Source: Deroplatys truncata (Eukaryota > Arthropoda > Insecta > Mantodea > Mantidae). Taken from it: DNA of 64,000 nt. A model generated the notes under the pieces. That model had not been told where the DNA came from. It worked only from the letters and a program-made list of their open reading frames with translations, and made no database searches. The position numbers and the translations under genes are program-made. This document shows, in pieces, positions 11,430 to 24,263 of this stretch (positions within the stretch are counted from its first letter, which is position 1; each line of letters starts with the position of its first letter). The stretch lies in contig CM060990.1 in NCBI GenBank assembly GCA_030765065.1, positions 663,598,618 through 663,662,617 of the forward strand. Direction: 5' to 3'.

Positions 11430-13834
11430 TAGAGACTGGATGTTAGGCAAAATGCCTATACTTTATTATTACAGATATCATAAAAATGGCAAAAAAACTT
11501 CATATAATGATATTAGGGTTGAATACAGCAAAGATAATTTTGCTTATATTTATCTATTCTCACGTTTAATGCCTATTTTATTGATTTTTTAAAATTAACT
11601 TTGCATTGCATTAAAACAAAATGAAAATTATATGTTTGGCTGCTGACCAATATTTTCTGAATGTGTTATACCTTCCTTTTATTCTATATCATAAAAATTC
11701 CAAGTCACATTTTCCTTAGCCTTTGGCAACCCAAACTTATTCCTGGAAGGGTACTTTTCCTCATGTAATGACTTCTATTGAACATTATGGTGGGTTGAAG
11801 GCTTGGAAAATGTTATGAGGGCTTACAGACCGAGTGTGGTCATTCACCACTTTATCCAAAAAGAAAAGCAGCACTATTAACACACCCATCCCTTTCTTAA
11901 GTTGTCACCTAACTGTAAACACGTGTGAATGCTGTGTTGTGGAAAGGACGGAGGGACAGTGTTGACCTCCTTATTCTCAGTCCACTTTTATCATCTAACA
12001 AAGACTGGTATTTTATGGAAATAATGTAGCAGTGTAAGTGGTTTCTTGCTGAGATACACTGGGCAGTTGTTTAACTATGCCAAAGAACCAACAGGATTAA
12101 AAACAAACTTAATAGGTCTGTGAGAGAATTTGGTGAAGTATTTTCAACAGATGGATAAGTCTTGTTTGGCAAAGTGTGTGAAATGTTGGTGAACTGTGCT
12201 ACAAAGTGTCACATTTCTCAGCATGTGCAAACCTGAAACAAAATTTTCTCTGTGCTGAATGACAAAAGCAGGTGAACCAAAAGCATCTCTGATCTCTTTG
12301 TATGAAAACTCCCAGTGCCAATCACAGTTTTCCCTAGGTCTCTGCAAAGTGGTTATTGACGCTGGTATTCCTTTGTGGAAGATAGAAAATACAACTCAGA
12401 AGAATTTCTTGCAAAATTACACTAAAGAACAAATCCCAAGTGAAAGTAAAGTACATAAGAACTGTTTGGATGTTAGGTACAGTGATATAATTTATCATAT
12501 TAGGGAAGCAGTCAGTGGGAAGAACATACGGATATCGGTTGATGAAAGTAGAGATCCCTGTAGTCAGTTCATGGCAAATGTTTTAATTGCAACAATCAAC
12601 CCTCTACAATACATCTTTTTGCATGTGAACAATTGGATAAAACAAAAAGTATAACTGTAGCTCAAGTGTTTACCTTTTCTCTGAATACATTATGACCAGA
12701 TAGAGTTAAACTTTAAAACATTCTTCTGCTTGCTTCTGATGTTGTAACGTATAAGAAAAAAGCTGGCAAGGTTCTTAAAGTCCTGTTTCCCAACATGCTT
12801 CATGTTACATGTCTCAACCACATGCTGCACAGAATTTGTGAAGAAATTCAAAGACTAAACGCAGAAGTAGATGCTTTGATTTCCAACACAGAGGAAATAT
12901 TTCTTAAATCTTAGACCAGGGTTCAGTTCCTCCTGAATAACCCTTACCTCTGTAGCCAGTATTAACTAGGTGGGGTACATGACTGTCTCTTATTATACTA
13001 TGGCAACAAGTTTATCAAGGTGCAGGATATTGTCAATAATCTGCGTGAAGATGATGCATCATCGATATGTATTGTGAAAAAGTTGTAAAATATAACTTGA
13101 CTTTCATTGCTGCCAACTACTCTTCACTGACAGATACAATCAAATGTCTAGAAGGAAGAAACAAAAGATTTATGAAGGCATTGGATATCATACATACTAT
13201 GCAGAAAATTCGCTTGGTGCCAGGTGATGTAGGCCCAACTGTTCGGGAAAAATGTGAGCAGGTACTTGCTGACAATCAGGACTTTAAACAAGTGAAAGAC
13301 ATTGGAATGATTCCTTGAGGCGAAAACAATGCTTCAACTTACATTGGCCCAAACACCGTAACGCTGTTCATATATGCTCTAGTAATGTCTGTAGATGTGG
13401 AGAGATCATTTTCTGCTCAGAAAAATGTGATGTCTACCAGAAGACAACATTTAAAAGTGGAAAATTTGCAAAAATATCTTCTTGTCTTGTGCAATCAATG
13501 ACATTTTATTTTCTTAATGACTGCCAAGGACTATAGTGTACTGATATTTTGTGCTGCATTCAGAGTGTCAAGAAGCAATCATATATTATTTGGATTTACC
13601 ATATATACTCAGGTATGTTGATTTATTAAATGGAGCATGATTTAAAGGTTTATTTCATTTGGTAGCAAGTAGTACATGACAAATTGCATCTGTAGACCAA
13701 TATTGTCATAACATTTAAGTAATACTTTAAAAGATACTATACTGAATTTAAAAATAAGTGCCCATTTTCATGATTTTTAGTGGCTTTATATCTGCCTATT
13801 TGGAAAATGTTTAGTGCCTAACATCCAGTCTCTA
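11430..13834 (+). mobile_element. hAT transposon with 8-bp target duplication
   Basis: Perfect 20-bp terminal inverted repeats TAGAGACTGGATGTTAGGCA lie at 11430-11449 and 13815-13834. Flanks are GTAATAGC (11422-11429) and GTTATAGC (13835-13842), a 7/8 match, as expected for the 8-bp hAT target duplication with some decay. The interior encodes a broken transposase on the plus strand. Length is 2405 bp. Confidence 0.9.
12076..13510 (+). pseudogene. hAT transposase (CGGBP1-like/BED type), broken
   Basis: The 5' part in several frames resembles the BED-type zinc finger start of CGGBP1-like hAT proteins (MPKNQQ..., then a cysteine/histidine region to 12240). An open stretch 12259-12654 contains the DDE entry region with IRISVDESRDP. 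A middle patch with CLNHMLHRICEEIQRLN follows (12790-12870), then 13067-13318. The C-terminal dimerisation patch around 13395-13490 reads as a VERSFSAQ-like region. Many stops and frame changes make it non-functional. Confidence 0.75.
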
Positions 13835-13842
13835 GTTATAGC

Positions 13843-15538
13843 ACTCAATGAGGTTAGAAATTCAGCTGCTGGCGACACAGCCAAACTATGGCAGGACTAT
13901 AACCGTTCATCAAAGTGCAGAGATACAAGTCACTTCTTCATGTTCATGAAGAGATGTTAATTGCTAACCAAATCATAGCTGTATGGAGGGTGATCAACAC
14001 TTCCCGAGTTGAATTGTTGTCGTTTGCAAACATATTTAATAAAGTTATTAATAAATACTTTTATTCAGAAGAAAGTCGCCACAAAATCAAAACATATTCC
14101 TAGGATTTCTCCGTTATACAGTTTGTGTAGATTAGTGTGAAATATGATGGGAAATTCAGAGTACTGACTTATATGTGATTTTGATTCTTTCATATTGGCT
14201 ATGGGAAAAGGGTTGAGGACATAATGGAATATTAAGCTATATATGATTTCACTGTTTCTGTACTTTGCATACTTTACATGCAAAATAGGTTAGGAGCTTT
14301 TAGTAATTTTGGGTTACTATGTGTTGCATTAGATCATACTTAAGCAAACATGTAAATTAAAAAAGAAAAAATCAATTAAATTTAAAAAAATTACAACAAT
14401 CAAACCATCATCTTAAAAAATCATGAGTTATGCTGGAAATATTAGACAGCAAAAATTAAATAGATAATAAAGCAAATTGTGCACTTTTAGACAATATTGA
14501 TTCCTTTTTGAAATTCATTTCAACCCTTTGAATTATACTCTGAGGTGTAATTAATGTGGCTTACCTTCACTCATACAAATGTTGAGCCAACATTTTGCCT
14601 TCAGAATTGCTGTCCCCTATCTACTGAGGCTGAAGGTACACCAATTTTGTATGGTTAACTCAGCACTCTGTTACCCAGCATGGCAGCTGAATGCTAGGAA
14701 CATCTCCCAGTTAGCTCTTAATCAAAGGTCCTAATATGAACATCTAGACCTGCCTTCTAGTTAGCAGCTAACTGAAATGTTAACTGGAGATCATAATACA
14801 AGCCCTCACTTCAGTGTACATGTGGTTAGTGAGCTGTTGGTAAGCATGGGCAATAACATGAACATTTCTGATGTTAAAAAGCATCTAAAGGGAAATCATT
14901 ATTAAACAGTGGTGAAAAGCAAATAGTGGTAAATTTTGTCAATTGTTGCTCTGGTAGGAGCAGAAGAAAAGTGCTGTGGTACTTCACAACTAATTACAAG
15001 TCTCTCAACACAGACAGATATTTAATGTTACACAGAACACCCAACATATTAGTAATTCTGGGCAGAGAGTAATTACTTAGTCTCAATAACTATGTGACTT
15101 TAAGCATGTAATGCATGAATTTAGATTTCATTGTTACTCATCTTCTGCCTCTCTTCCATACCAGCTGATTAACTTGAATAACTCTTGAATTCTAAAATTA
15201 AAATTAGTCACTAGTAAATGCATGAAAGCTAGTTACTAATGGAGTTATTTCACAGATAATAATTATGCAAAATGTGACTGATGCAGAAAGAAAATGTTTC
15301 CATTCTACTGGAACAAATAAATAATTATGAAAACATGAGATAACATTTTTATCTGAAATATCATTAAAATCCAATCTCTTACAGGGCAAAAGAGACTTCA
15401 TCGTAAAAAGTAACTACAAACGGAGTTATTAATAAGTTAATCACTAATTGTGACTGATAAATGAAAATAACAGCTTATCATGTCCATATTACATAGTCTA
15501 ATAAAAGCATTCGCTAATTTAAAAAGGAAAGTACTTAC
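13843..15538. other. Unassigned intronic sequence
   Basis: Sequence between the hAT element and a host exon. No family resemblance seen. Several short CAGTTAGCT/GTTAACT-type motifs occur at 14660-14790 but do not form a clear array. Confidence 0.3.
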
Positions 15539-15619
15539 GTCCTTGAGTTATCCATATCTTTGACTGAAAGTTGTTATCAGAGCACGGAAATGGGTCTGGG
15601 TATGTGCTGGAGCATAGAC
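15539..15619 (-). CDS. Host exon, cysteine-rich extracellular protein (DUF704x-like)
   Basis: An 81-nt exon with acceptor ctgctttacag and donor GAC/GTAAGT. In the phase left by the 58998-59065 exon it reads LCSSTYPDPFPCSDNNF then QSKIWITQG. Its exit phase joins the 214-412 exon to give ITQG-Q-RKYRCLGQW, which continues the family module. Cysteine spacing fits an extracellular domain. It sits in the minus-strand gene with introns of about 15 kb on each side. Confidence 0.6.
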
Positions 15620-15758
15620 CTGTAAAGCAGAACATAAAAGATGTATACTATAAAAACACTATACAAAATATTAATAATAAAATTCCAATCGATAAACAAA
15701 ACAGCTAAAATTAAGATTTTATTTATAATAAAATTAATATATACTCTTGATTCTTGTA

Positions 15759-17012
15759 CCAAACTGGATCAAATATAAACCAACATTCATTTTAAAATAT
15801 TTATTACACCATTATTTTGCAACATAATACATCTCTCATTTTTCTATATAATTTCCAGCTTTGTCTATGCACTTCTGTCAGCAATTGGAAGTTTCTTAAT
15901 TCAAGTCTTGAAGAAAGAATGAGGACATGTCCATAGCCAGTTATGCACAAACTACTCCACCTGCTGTTCACTGTGGAAATGCTCCACTCCAAGCATCTCG
16001 AGTGACCCAAAGTGCAAGTCACATGGTGACAGATCTGGGGTATAGGGAGTGTTGGAGGGAAGTCCAGTGCATTTCCACCACTTTTTGTTGTGTCTGAGCC
16101 ATGGTGTGAGACTGAACATTTTCATATAACACCACCATGTTTTGGAAGGGGCAATCTAGTCTTTTGAATTGACAGGCCACTCACAAATTCCACATAACCT
16201 CATGGTAATAAGCTGTATTGACAGTTCCGCACTCATGTAAGAAATCAATAAGTAAGACACCTTTGTAGTCCCAAAAGACTGTTGTCAGGAGTTTGCCAGC
16301 TGAGAAAACAGTTTTTGGCATTACCAAACACCCCTCGCCTTTTCATCACCACTCTTTGATTTAGGGGTGTATTGGTGCATAGGCACAGAAATGCCTCTCC
16401 TGCTTCATAGCGTGCCAACAACTGTTGAGAAATTTCCAACTGCGCAGTCTTTTATTGTTCACTCAACAGCCTTAGGAACCACTGAGCAGCAGCAGTGTTG
16501 GGGTGCTGAAGCTCACGTTTGATAATGGATAGAACATTCCTGTAACTAATCCCTGCTCATGATGAATTTGCAACACTACTTGCTAATGATCACCTTCAAC
16601 ACAGGTCCACTAGGTCTAATCTTATCTGGAGTGTTACTGGTCCTGGGCCAGCATTCATGGCTTCTATTTTGCACAGGATCTTGTGCTTTGCAAAACTGTT
16701 TGCTGCACCAAAATTTACTTGTTTTTTTGACAACACTGATTCCACATATTGTCTACATAGTCTGAACCAAATTTCATTAAGCCAAACATCTTCCTTTGTG
16801 AGAAAACAAATGACAATACCTTGTGTAGCAGAACAATGAACAGCCTTTTTTCTCATCTTAAAGGCAATTATATAAGTAGCCTTGGCCTTGAAGCAGCTTA
16901 ATGGTGGGGGGGGGCCCTACTTCCCAATCTATCACTAGGAAAATCCCACCTCCCTCCTAGATGTTCAGTGGTCACCAAGAGGACAGGTTGGTTTATATTA
17001 TATCCACCCTCA
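15759..17012 (-). mobile_element. mariner transposon, minus strand, decayed
   Basis: Terminal inverted repeats include AATATAAACCAAC (right end, reversed) and AAATATAAACCAAC (left end), within about 28 bp of related sequence. TA flanks both ends (15757-15758 and 17013-17014). Length is 1254 bp. The interior reads as a mariner transposase on the minus strand. Confidence 0.8.
15800..16860 (-). pseudogene. mariner transposase, broken
   Basis: Reading on the minus strand gives the helix-turn-helix start FLTKEDVWLNEIW with VESVLSKKQVNFW, the HTH/linker remnant SNTPDKIR, then KTVFSAGKLLTTVFWDYKG, LLIDFLHECGTVNTAYYHE and the third catalytic motif YTPDLSPCDLHF. Several frame changes and stops interrupt it. 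The first catalytic D region is badly eroded. It belongs to the D34D group by motif, though more diverged than the 8662-9956 copy. Confidence 0.75.
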
Positions 17013-17199
17013 TATTAAAAGAAGTGCTTTACAGAAGCCTTATAATGGATTATACAAATGAAAGTATTACTTTAAGGCTGTCCCTTTTGTCTTATCTGTG
17101 ATCAAATTTAGTTCTGAATACAGGGTAGTCACATTTATCTTAGCTAATTGGGACTGCTGTGGCTTTTGGCTAAAAATTTTTGGGATTTGACAACTAAAA

Positions 17200-17345
17200 A
17201 TTACACAAAACATATAAAATCAAAAAACCCAACTCATACTAGTATATCAAAATATTTTCTTGCTTGAAAAAATATGTGATATCCTACTGTTTTTGTGAAT
17301 GGCTTAGGTTTTTTACTAACTGCTACAGGAATTACAGGTGTAGAG
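17200..17345 (+). repeat. Direct repeat, copy 1
   Basis: About 150 bp sharing blocks such as GATATCCTACTGTTTTTGTG and AATTACAGGTGTA with 18110-18260 in the same orientation, at roughly 85% identity by eye. Confidence 0.75.
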
Positions 17346-17351
17346 CTTCTG

Positions 17352-17352
<1 letters not shown>

Positions 17353-17444
<92 letters not shown>
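17353..17444 (+). repeat. Compound microsatellite (AAC)n(AAT)n
   Basis: About 12 AAC units followed by about 17 AAT units. Polyasparagine or polyisoleucine open frames across it are artefacts. Confidence 0.98.
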
Positions 17445-17445
<1 letters not shown>

Positions 17446-18105
17446 TGAGACAAATGGAAGCTGGAAAAAAGGAATGAAAGTAATGTAGATAAACTGGTAA
17501 AAAGTTGAAAAGAAGACATATAAAGGCAGGAGATATGGGGAAATTTAAAAAAACAAGAAATCATTACAATTTTATAACCAAATAAAAAGAAACTGGGAAC
17601 AAGAACCATATAAAGATTACTGTAACACATAAGAAAGAGAAGGAAAGCTTGGATGAGAAGAGGAACAATATTTCTAAGAGGGATAAGAGGTAGTGACAAA
17701 GGAATATGTGAAATGTGCATGAGAAATAAAGTATAGCACATTACATGACAGAATCCAAGGAGTTTTCCTTGTGGAGAAAAAATGGGAAAAAGTAGAGGAG
17801 AAAATTGTAGCTATAAAAATGTTAACAGGGAAAGAAGAAAGGAAGATTAAAGTATAGGCGAGTTTTTACAGAAGGCAAAAGAAAAATTGGCAAGGAAAGT
17901 AAAGAATACAACAGAAGATGACAGAGGGAAGGAGAGGGATAATTAAGATAAAGGGGAAGGAACAACAAGAGTTACGAGCTGAGGTGAACAGCCTGGGTGC
18001 CATGTAAGCCGAGGCAGCAACAAGGTCAATCAATAATTTGTACATAGTTTAGGTAAGATAAATGAAAAATTCTAAAGGATGTAAAGTAAGTTGTGCAAAT
18101 AAATT
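17445..18105 (+). pseudogene. LINE 3'-end fossil
   Basis: A-rich plus-strand coding residue with a CxxC patch (GICEMCMRNK) after an arginine-rich helix (RRGTIFLRGIRGSDK), like the C-terminal zinc motif of non-LTR retrotransposons. It ends in a 3' tail like that of the 59645-60494 LINE (GTGCAAATAAATTC). Frame breaks are frequent. It lies between the two 150-bp direct repeats. Confidence 0.4.
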
Positions 18106-18109
18106 CATT

Positions 18110-18260
18110 CATTCACAAAACATATAAAAACACAAAACTCAATTCGCACTATATCAAAACATTTTCTCGCTTGAAAAACTCTGAGATATCCTACTGTTTT
18201 TGTGAATGGCTACGGTTGTTTTGTAACTCCTACAGAAATTACAGGTGTAAAGTTTTCGAT
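18110..18260 (+). repeat. Direct repeat, copy 2
   Basis: Partner of the 17200-17345 repeat, about 0.9 kb downstream. The two flank the microsatellite and LINE fossil. Confidence 0.75.
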
Positions 18261-18639
18261 CTACTCCTCTTCATGCCAATACTAATAATACTACCAATAC
18301 CAACAACAACCACCACCACAAGTACTTAAACAATAAACATGACTAGCAAAATTGAAATGTTTGCAAATATCTCACACTATTTTATAAATGTTGTTCAACA
18401 TAATGCTGAAGTATTCCCAATGAAAACTTTCCGAATATTTCCAAAGTGGTAATGCTTTAATAATGCATTACAACTTTGGAGCATACAATTACGGAAAACA
18501 ACTTAAATTGAACAGTATTAAGCATTACGATGTATTGTAAGGCCATGCACAAATAACGCTTAGCCTGTTTGCCACAGCAAGACTCAAGGATACAAGAGAA
18601 AGGTTTCCCAATTTCGTCTCTTGAACTTCGTTTCTGCCA

Positions 18640-20177
18640 TCAGGTTGCATAAAGGTGAGTTCACACTCTCATGATGGGAGGCGTGCAAAGAGGTACTCCA
18701 CATGATATGAAAATTTCAACATCCTGAAGCTTGTTCCCTTGAATACCAGCCCATTCATCAAGCCAGTGCAACAGAACAGAATCACACAACACAACGCTAA
18801 AATCATCACAAAGAACACAAGAACTAAAACATTTGGGGGTGCAATTGCAGGTTAGAAAGCTGTAACAGCAGCCTAAATCCCTGGCAGGCCGATATGTCCA
18901 AAAACACACACAAAGGACATATTGATGCTAGCATCAGCAAGTGAGTGAGGGCAATCCTGGATGAGGTGTACATAGCGACTGAATGCTGTGGAGTACACTC
19001 AAGCAATCAGTACAAATTACACATTGCTCAAGGTCTTGCAACTGGGTATATAAAAGAGCTTGGAGAATATTAAGCAGCTCAGCTGCAAAAATTAAACACT
19101 GCTGTAAAAGGTGAAATCTAAAAATATGTCACAGAGTAAGAGCACAACCTACTCCCCTTCGCTTTTTGAGCCTCAGTGAAAACAAATTGGCAGTTGCCAA
19201 ACTGCTCTTTAAATGCTATAAATGCTGAATGAATAACTGAACAGGGGGTTGTAGACTCCAGAGCAAATGTCAATTCCAGATGGAAGTGGGTCTCAATGAG
19301 GAGTCATGCTGGAAAATGTGTTTCCCCTCTGGTAAAGTGATGGAGAACAGCAGAAAGAGCAAACAAAAATGACCTCCAGGGTAAGTAAAGTCAGGGAGCT
19401 TGCTATCTACTTACGGTCCAATGAATAATTAAAATCATAAATTTTAAGACAGATGTCCAGGCAGGCTAGAGAGACTGCATGCGTAGCTACACAGAAGAAC
19501 ATTGTGTCAAAAAGGTAACAGAGGTGTAGCAGCTTCTGCAAATAGAAAGATAACTGGACTTGTGGGAAAGGCCAATATTCAGCCTGATACCATGATGATG
19601 AAGTGAATTTATACAACTTAAAATGGAAGGTGGCGCCAAAGAATACACAATGCACCTGTAATCAAGTTTCAGTCGGACCAGTGAGCAATACAGTCTTAAA
19701 ACAAAATTCCAGTCATGAAAGATTAAGATACTGCTCACTCCTTGATTTTAAGTAAAATATATGAGACCAGCTGAACTTCCTGTCAAAAATCAATTTTAAA
19801 AGTTTTGTCTTATATGCAAAAGGAACATGATCTAGCCCAAGATGTACAGAAGGCTTACAGAATGTGTTCCGTCAACAGAAGTTCACGCAGATGGTTTCTC
19901 GGCAAAGTTAAAGATATTTTTTATACTCCAAGTAAAGAGGCAGTATCAAGACATCATTGGAGTTGGTGTTACAGGAGATAAGCCCAGTGGGAAGTACATT
20001 AAATTACAAAATCATCCACAAACAATGAAGATGAAACATCAGGTGGAATGCATTCCACAGAAGGGTTGCTGACAACACCAAAATATGTGACACGAGCCCT
20101 GTGGTACTCTGTTAATAAAACAGAGCCCAATGATATCCCAAACTCCGTAGCCCTCATGAACACTTGAAAAAGAGGGG
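18640..20177 (-). mobile_element. Old I-type LINE, left part (split by younger LINE)
   Basis: Decayed minus-strand LINE related to the 20178-26269 element. LLHWLDEWAGIQGNKLQ (about 18720-18780) matches SRWRDEWTALRGNKLRE in the younger copy. VRLKLDYRCIVYSLAPP (about 19640-19690) matches VRSKLDYGCIVYSSARP. PPDVSSSLFVDDFVI (about 20000-20045) is the RT active-site block. Sequence resumes at 26270 after the younger insertion. From 19215 onward it is near-identical to 60488 and following. Confidence 0.8.
20169..20177. repeat. Target-site duplication of the young LINE, left copy
   Basis: AAAGAGGGG here matches 26270-26278 exactly. The uninterrupted paralogue at 61420 has one copy. Confidence 0.8.
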
Positions 20178-20553
20178 GTGATGATGATGATGATGATATG
20201 CGGTTTAAGGGCGCTAAACTGCAAAGGTCATCAGCACCCTTACAATGTATAAAATATAAAGTCAAAATATAAAAGACAGGTAAAAGAACCGCATAATTAA
20301 AAAACGGGACACAAACCCGCGATGTTCAGCAAGCTAAAAATAACAATAATAGAACAATAACAACAGTAACAATAACAGTAATAACAATAAAAATATCCAA
20401 AAAACCAACACACTAAAAGCATAGGCAATAAAAGATTAAAACGTGTCAAGAACTGTAGAATGCGAGGGACATGAGCGCCATATATCCACTGGGGAGTAAG
20501 TCCCTATTAAAACATACAGAAGAAAATAACAAAGCTAAAAGACGCTCAGCGCA

Positions 20554-23500
20554 TCAAATGCGACGATTAAAACCAATGTCACCTATAAAACGTAAAAGAC
20601 ATTCTACAGCATGCGCATCGTCTGCCAAAACGTTGGCTATGCCAACAGGCAGACCCACGCGAACGTGCAGTGGAGCTAAAACTTGACACTCAGATAAAAT
20701 GTGACGCACCGTTAAGGGCACGTCACACTGCTGACACAGGGGAGCGGGATCACCACTGAGCAGGTAACTATGACTAAAACGGCAATGTCCAATTCGTAAA
20801 CGGGCTAAAAGTACCTCTTCCCGACGTGAAGAACGAGAAGAGGTACCCCAGATTAACGGGAGAGGTTTAACCTCCCGCAACTTGTTCCCCCGGAGAGCTG
20901 TCCACTCATCGCGCCAGCGCGAGAGGATGCGGCGACGTAAAATAACACACGAATCTGACGAGGGAACAACAGAGGTAAAAAATCTGGGTAATAAAATCGC
21001 CGATTTTGCAGCGGCGTCGGCAGACTCATTACCTGAGATGCCCACATGACCTGGAATCCACATGAAGGAGACGCTGATGCCAGAGACACCAAGCGAGTGG
21101 AGCAGGTCATGTATGCGCTGTACAAGTGGGTGGTAATGGTACAGCGCATGAATAGTCTGAAGGGCACTCAGAGAGTCCGTACAAATAAAACAGTGCTGTA
21201 AGGCGAGGCGCTGAATGTATAAAACAGATTGATAAATGCTAAAAAGTTCGGCGGTAAAAATTGAACATTGTCCAGGTAAACGAAGCTTAAAACTACAGTG
21301 ACCAGAAACAAAGGCACATCCAACTCCAGCTTCAGTCTTAGATCCATCGGTAAAGATAAAATGGAAGTCCCCGAATTGAGCCCGTACTTCTAAAAAAGCC
21401 AATCTAAAGACTGAAGCAGGGGTCTCAGTCTTCGGCATCGACGTTAGCCCAAGGTGACAGTGGGCCTCAGCGCGGGACCACGGAGGAAAACGCGTTTCCC
21501 CCCGTGGAAGGGCCGGCACTGGCGGAACGTCTAAATGCCGAAGGAGCTGTCGAAAGCGAACCCCTGGTGGGAGCAAAGCAGAGGAGCTAATAAAATAGTG
21601 ACGATCAAGTGACTCCTCGAAAAATAACTCGAAGGACGGGTGGTCAGGCAAGCTTGAGAGTCGACAGGCATAGCTGCACAAGAGCATCTCACGCCTGAAG
21701 GACAGCGGAGGCTCTGCAGCTTCAGCATACAGGCTAAAAACAGGGCTGGTTGGAAAGGCCCCTGTAGCGACTCTTATACCACGATGGTGAATGGCATTCA
21801 ATCGACGTAACACACATGGACGTGCCGACGAATAAACAATACACCCGTAATCAAGCTTGGATCGGACCAAAGAGCGATAAAGGCGAAGAAGGACGGTCCG
21901 ATCAGCTCCCCAGGATGTGCCACTTAAAACACGTAAAATATTAAGAGAACGGTCACACTTTGCTTTTAAAAAGGAAACGTGCGAGGTCCAACACAACTTC
22001 CTATCAAAAATCACCCCAAAAATTTCGCCTCGTCTGGAAATGGAAGTATCCCTGGCCAAAGATGGAGAGAGGGCGGAGGGAAATACTTCCGGCGCCAGAA
22101 GTTGATGCAGGCGGATTTCTCGGCGGAGAAATTAAAGCCGTTGGCATTACTCCAGGCGTAGAGATGGTCGATACAGCTCTGGAGACGGCGTTCAAGTAGA
22201 CAGGTCCGCCGTGAACTACAATAAATGGCAAAATCATCAACAAAAAGGGACGATGAAATGCCAGGTGGAATACAATGAACAATGGGGTTGATAGCAATCG
22301 CAAAAAGTGTGACACTGAGTACAGAGCCCTGCGGTACTCCGTTCTCTTGAATAAAACGACTAGATAAAACCGAGCCCACACGTACACGAAAGACGCGGTC
22401 CCTCATGAACTCCCAAAGAAATATGGGAAGACGACCGCGGATATTCCATGCGTGAAGTGTATGTAAAATGCCGCCCCTCCAACAAGTGTCATAAGCTTTC
22501 TCCAGGTCAAAAAACACAGCCACGGTTTGACACTTTCTCAGAAATCCATTCACAACATGCGTCGACAGGGACACCAGATGGTCGACGGTAGAGCGATAGC
22601 GACGAAATCCGCACTGAGCGTTCGCTAGAAGTTTCTGAGACTCAAGCCACCATGTCAACCGCCCATTGATCATGCGCTCCATCACCTTGCAAATGCAACT
22701 GGTGAGGGAGATAGGGTGGTAGCTGGAAGGTAGTTGGCGATCCTTCCCAGGCTTAAGAATAGGGACAATGGTAGCTTCACGCCAAACGGAAGGAAAAATG
22801 CCGTCTTGCCAAATACGGTTATAGACCTGTAAGAGAAAGAGTTTACTGTCGGCTGAAAGGTTCTTTAACATCAGGACATAAATGCCGTCCGGCCCAGGAG
22901 CGGATTGCCGAGAGCAATGAAGAGCGTGCTCCAGCTCCCTCATTGTGAATAGTTCGTTATAACATTCATTATTAGCAGACCGAAAAGTATATGATGCAGA
23001 ATCCAGCCGGTCTTTAAAAGAGCGAAAGCCGGCGGAATAATGGTCTGAACTGGAAACCGCCTCAAAGGCAGAACCTAGGGTGTTAGCAATGGCAGCCGGA
23101 TCTACTATGATGGCATTGGGAACCTGAAGGCCAGAAACAGTACAATGCGACACTTTACCTGAGAAGCAACGAAGTTTATCCCAAACTACAGATGAAGGCG
23201 TAAAGCGATTAAAAGACTCGACAAAACGAGTCCACGATGCCTTCTTGCTATCCTGAATAATGCGACGAGCCCTGGCGCGCGATTGTTTAAAAGTCACCAA
23301 ATTATCAAGTGTAGGGTGTTGCCAAAACACCCTAAGTGCAGTCCTACGGGCACGAACGGCGTCCCGACAATCCTCGTTCCACCACGGAACAGGTGGCCGC
23401 CGAGGTTGAGAGGATGAACGGGGAATTGCACGTTCGGCGGCAGAGAAAATCGTAGACGTAAGGTGCTGCACTAGTTGGTTAATGTCAGCGAAGGGCTGAT

Positions 23501-24242
23501 CGTAAAAATGCACGAGGCTGGAATACAAGTTCCAGTCGGCTTTTGGGAATATCCAGGTAGGTACTCTGGAATGCTGTATGTGGTGCGACAGAAGAGAGAC
23601 GATGCAGGGGTAATGGTCGCTGGAGTAGGTGTCAGCGACGATGTTCCACTGAAGACGACTAGCAAGCTGGAGGGAGCAAATGGCAAGGTCCAGGTGTGAG
23701 AATGTACCAGAAGAATCAGAAATAAAAGTAGGCTCACCTGTATTGAGGATTGAAAGATTGAACTGGTAAAAAATGTCGGAAAGAAGAGTTCCCCTTGCAC
23801 AAGCCCTTGGCGAACCCCATAGTGGGTGATGGGCATTAAAATCTCCCAACAGAAGAAATGGTGTTGGGAGAGCGGACAGGAGAGATCGAATGTCCGCGGG
23901 AGCGAGGGGAGACGATGGAGGTCTATACACAGAACAAACAGAAAAGAAAAAACAGGGTAACTGCAGTCTAATGGCAACAGCTTGCAAGTCGGACGTAAGT
24001 GTGATAGTTTGAAAATGAACGTCATTACGCACCAAAATCATGACACCACCATGAGCAGGAGTACCCTCCTCCGGTTCAAGGTCGTAGCGAACCGGAGTAT
24101 ATCCTCGGAGATCAAAAGGATCGTGAGGGCGAAGCTTAGTCTCCTGCAAACATACGACCATAGGCGAATGGGAACGCAATAAAAGTTGCAGTTCCGCCCT
24201 ATGCGATCGTACACCACGTACATTCCAGGTCAGGATAGCCAT
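20554..24242 (-). pseudogene. LINE ORF2: AP endonuclease, reverse transcriptase, RNase H (one frameshift)
   Basis: The first part (24242-22011, 743 codons) opens with TWNVRG and LQETKL, then LLGDFNAHHPLWG (about 132-144) and SSDHYPC (about 207-213), the endonuclease signature. RT motifs follow: APGPDGI, FFDLEKAYD, GVPQGSV and FVDDF (about 667-671). The second part (to 20554) carries RNase H: IFTDGSK (D238 of its frame), E271, TDS (295) and GNESADAAAK (near 343-352), then CQQC...H...C. The two parts are out of frame by one base at a G-run near 22020 (KFLG/VIFDRKL), which looks like a single-base loss or an assembly error. No other break was seen. Confidence 0.88.
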
Positions 24243-24263
24243 TAAGAAAAAGGGATAAACTGC

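Noticed and set aside
17295-17741. Polyasparagine and polyisoleucine/valine proteins on both strands
   Set aside because: Produced by the (AAC)n(AAT)n microsatellite.
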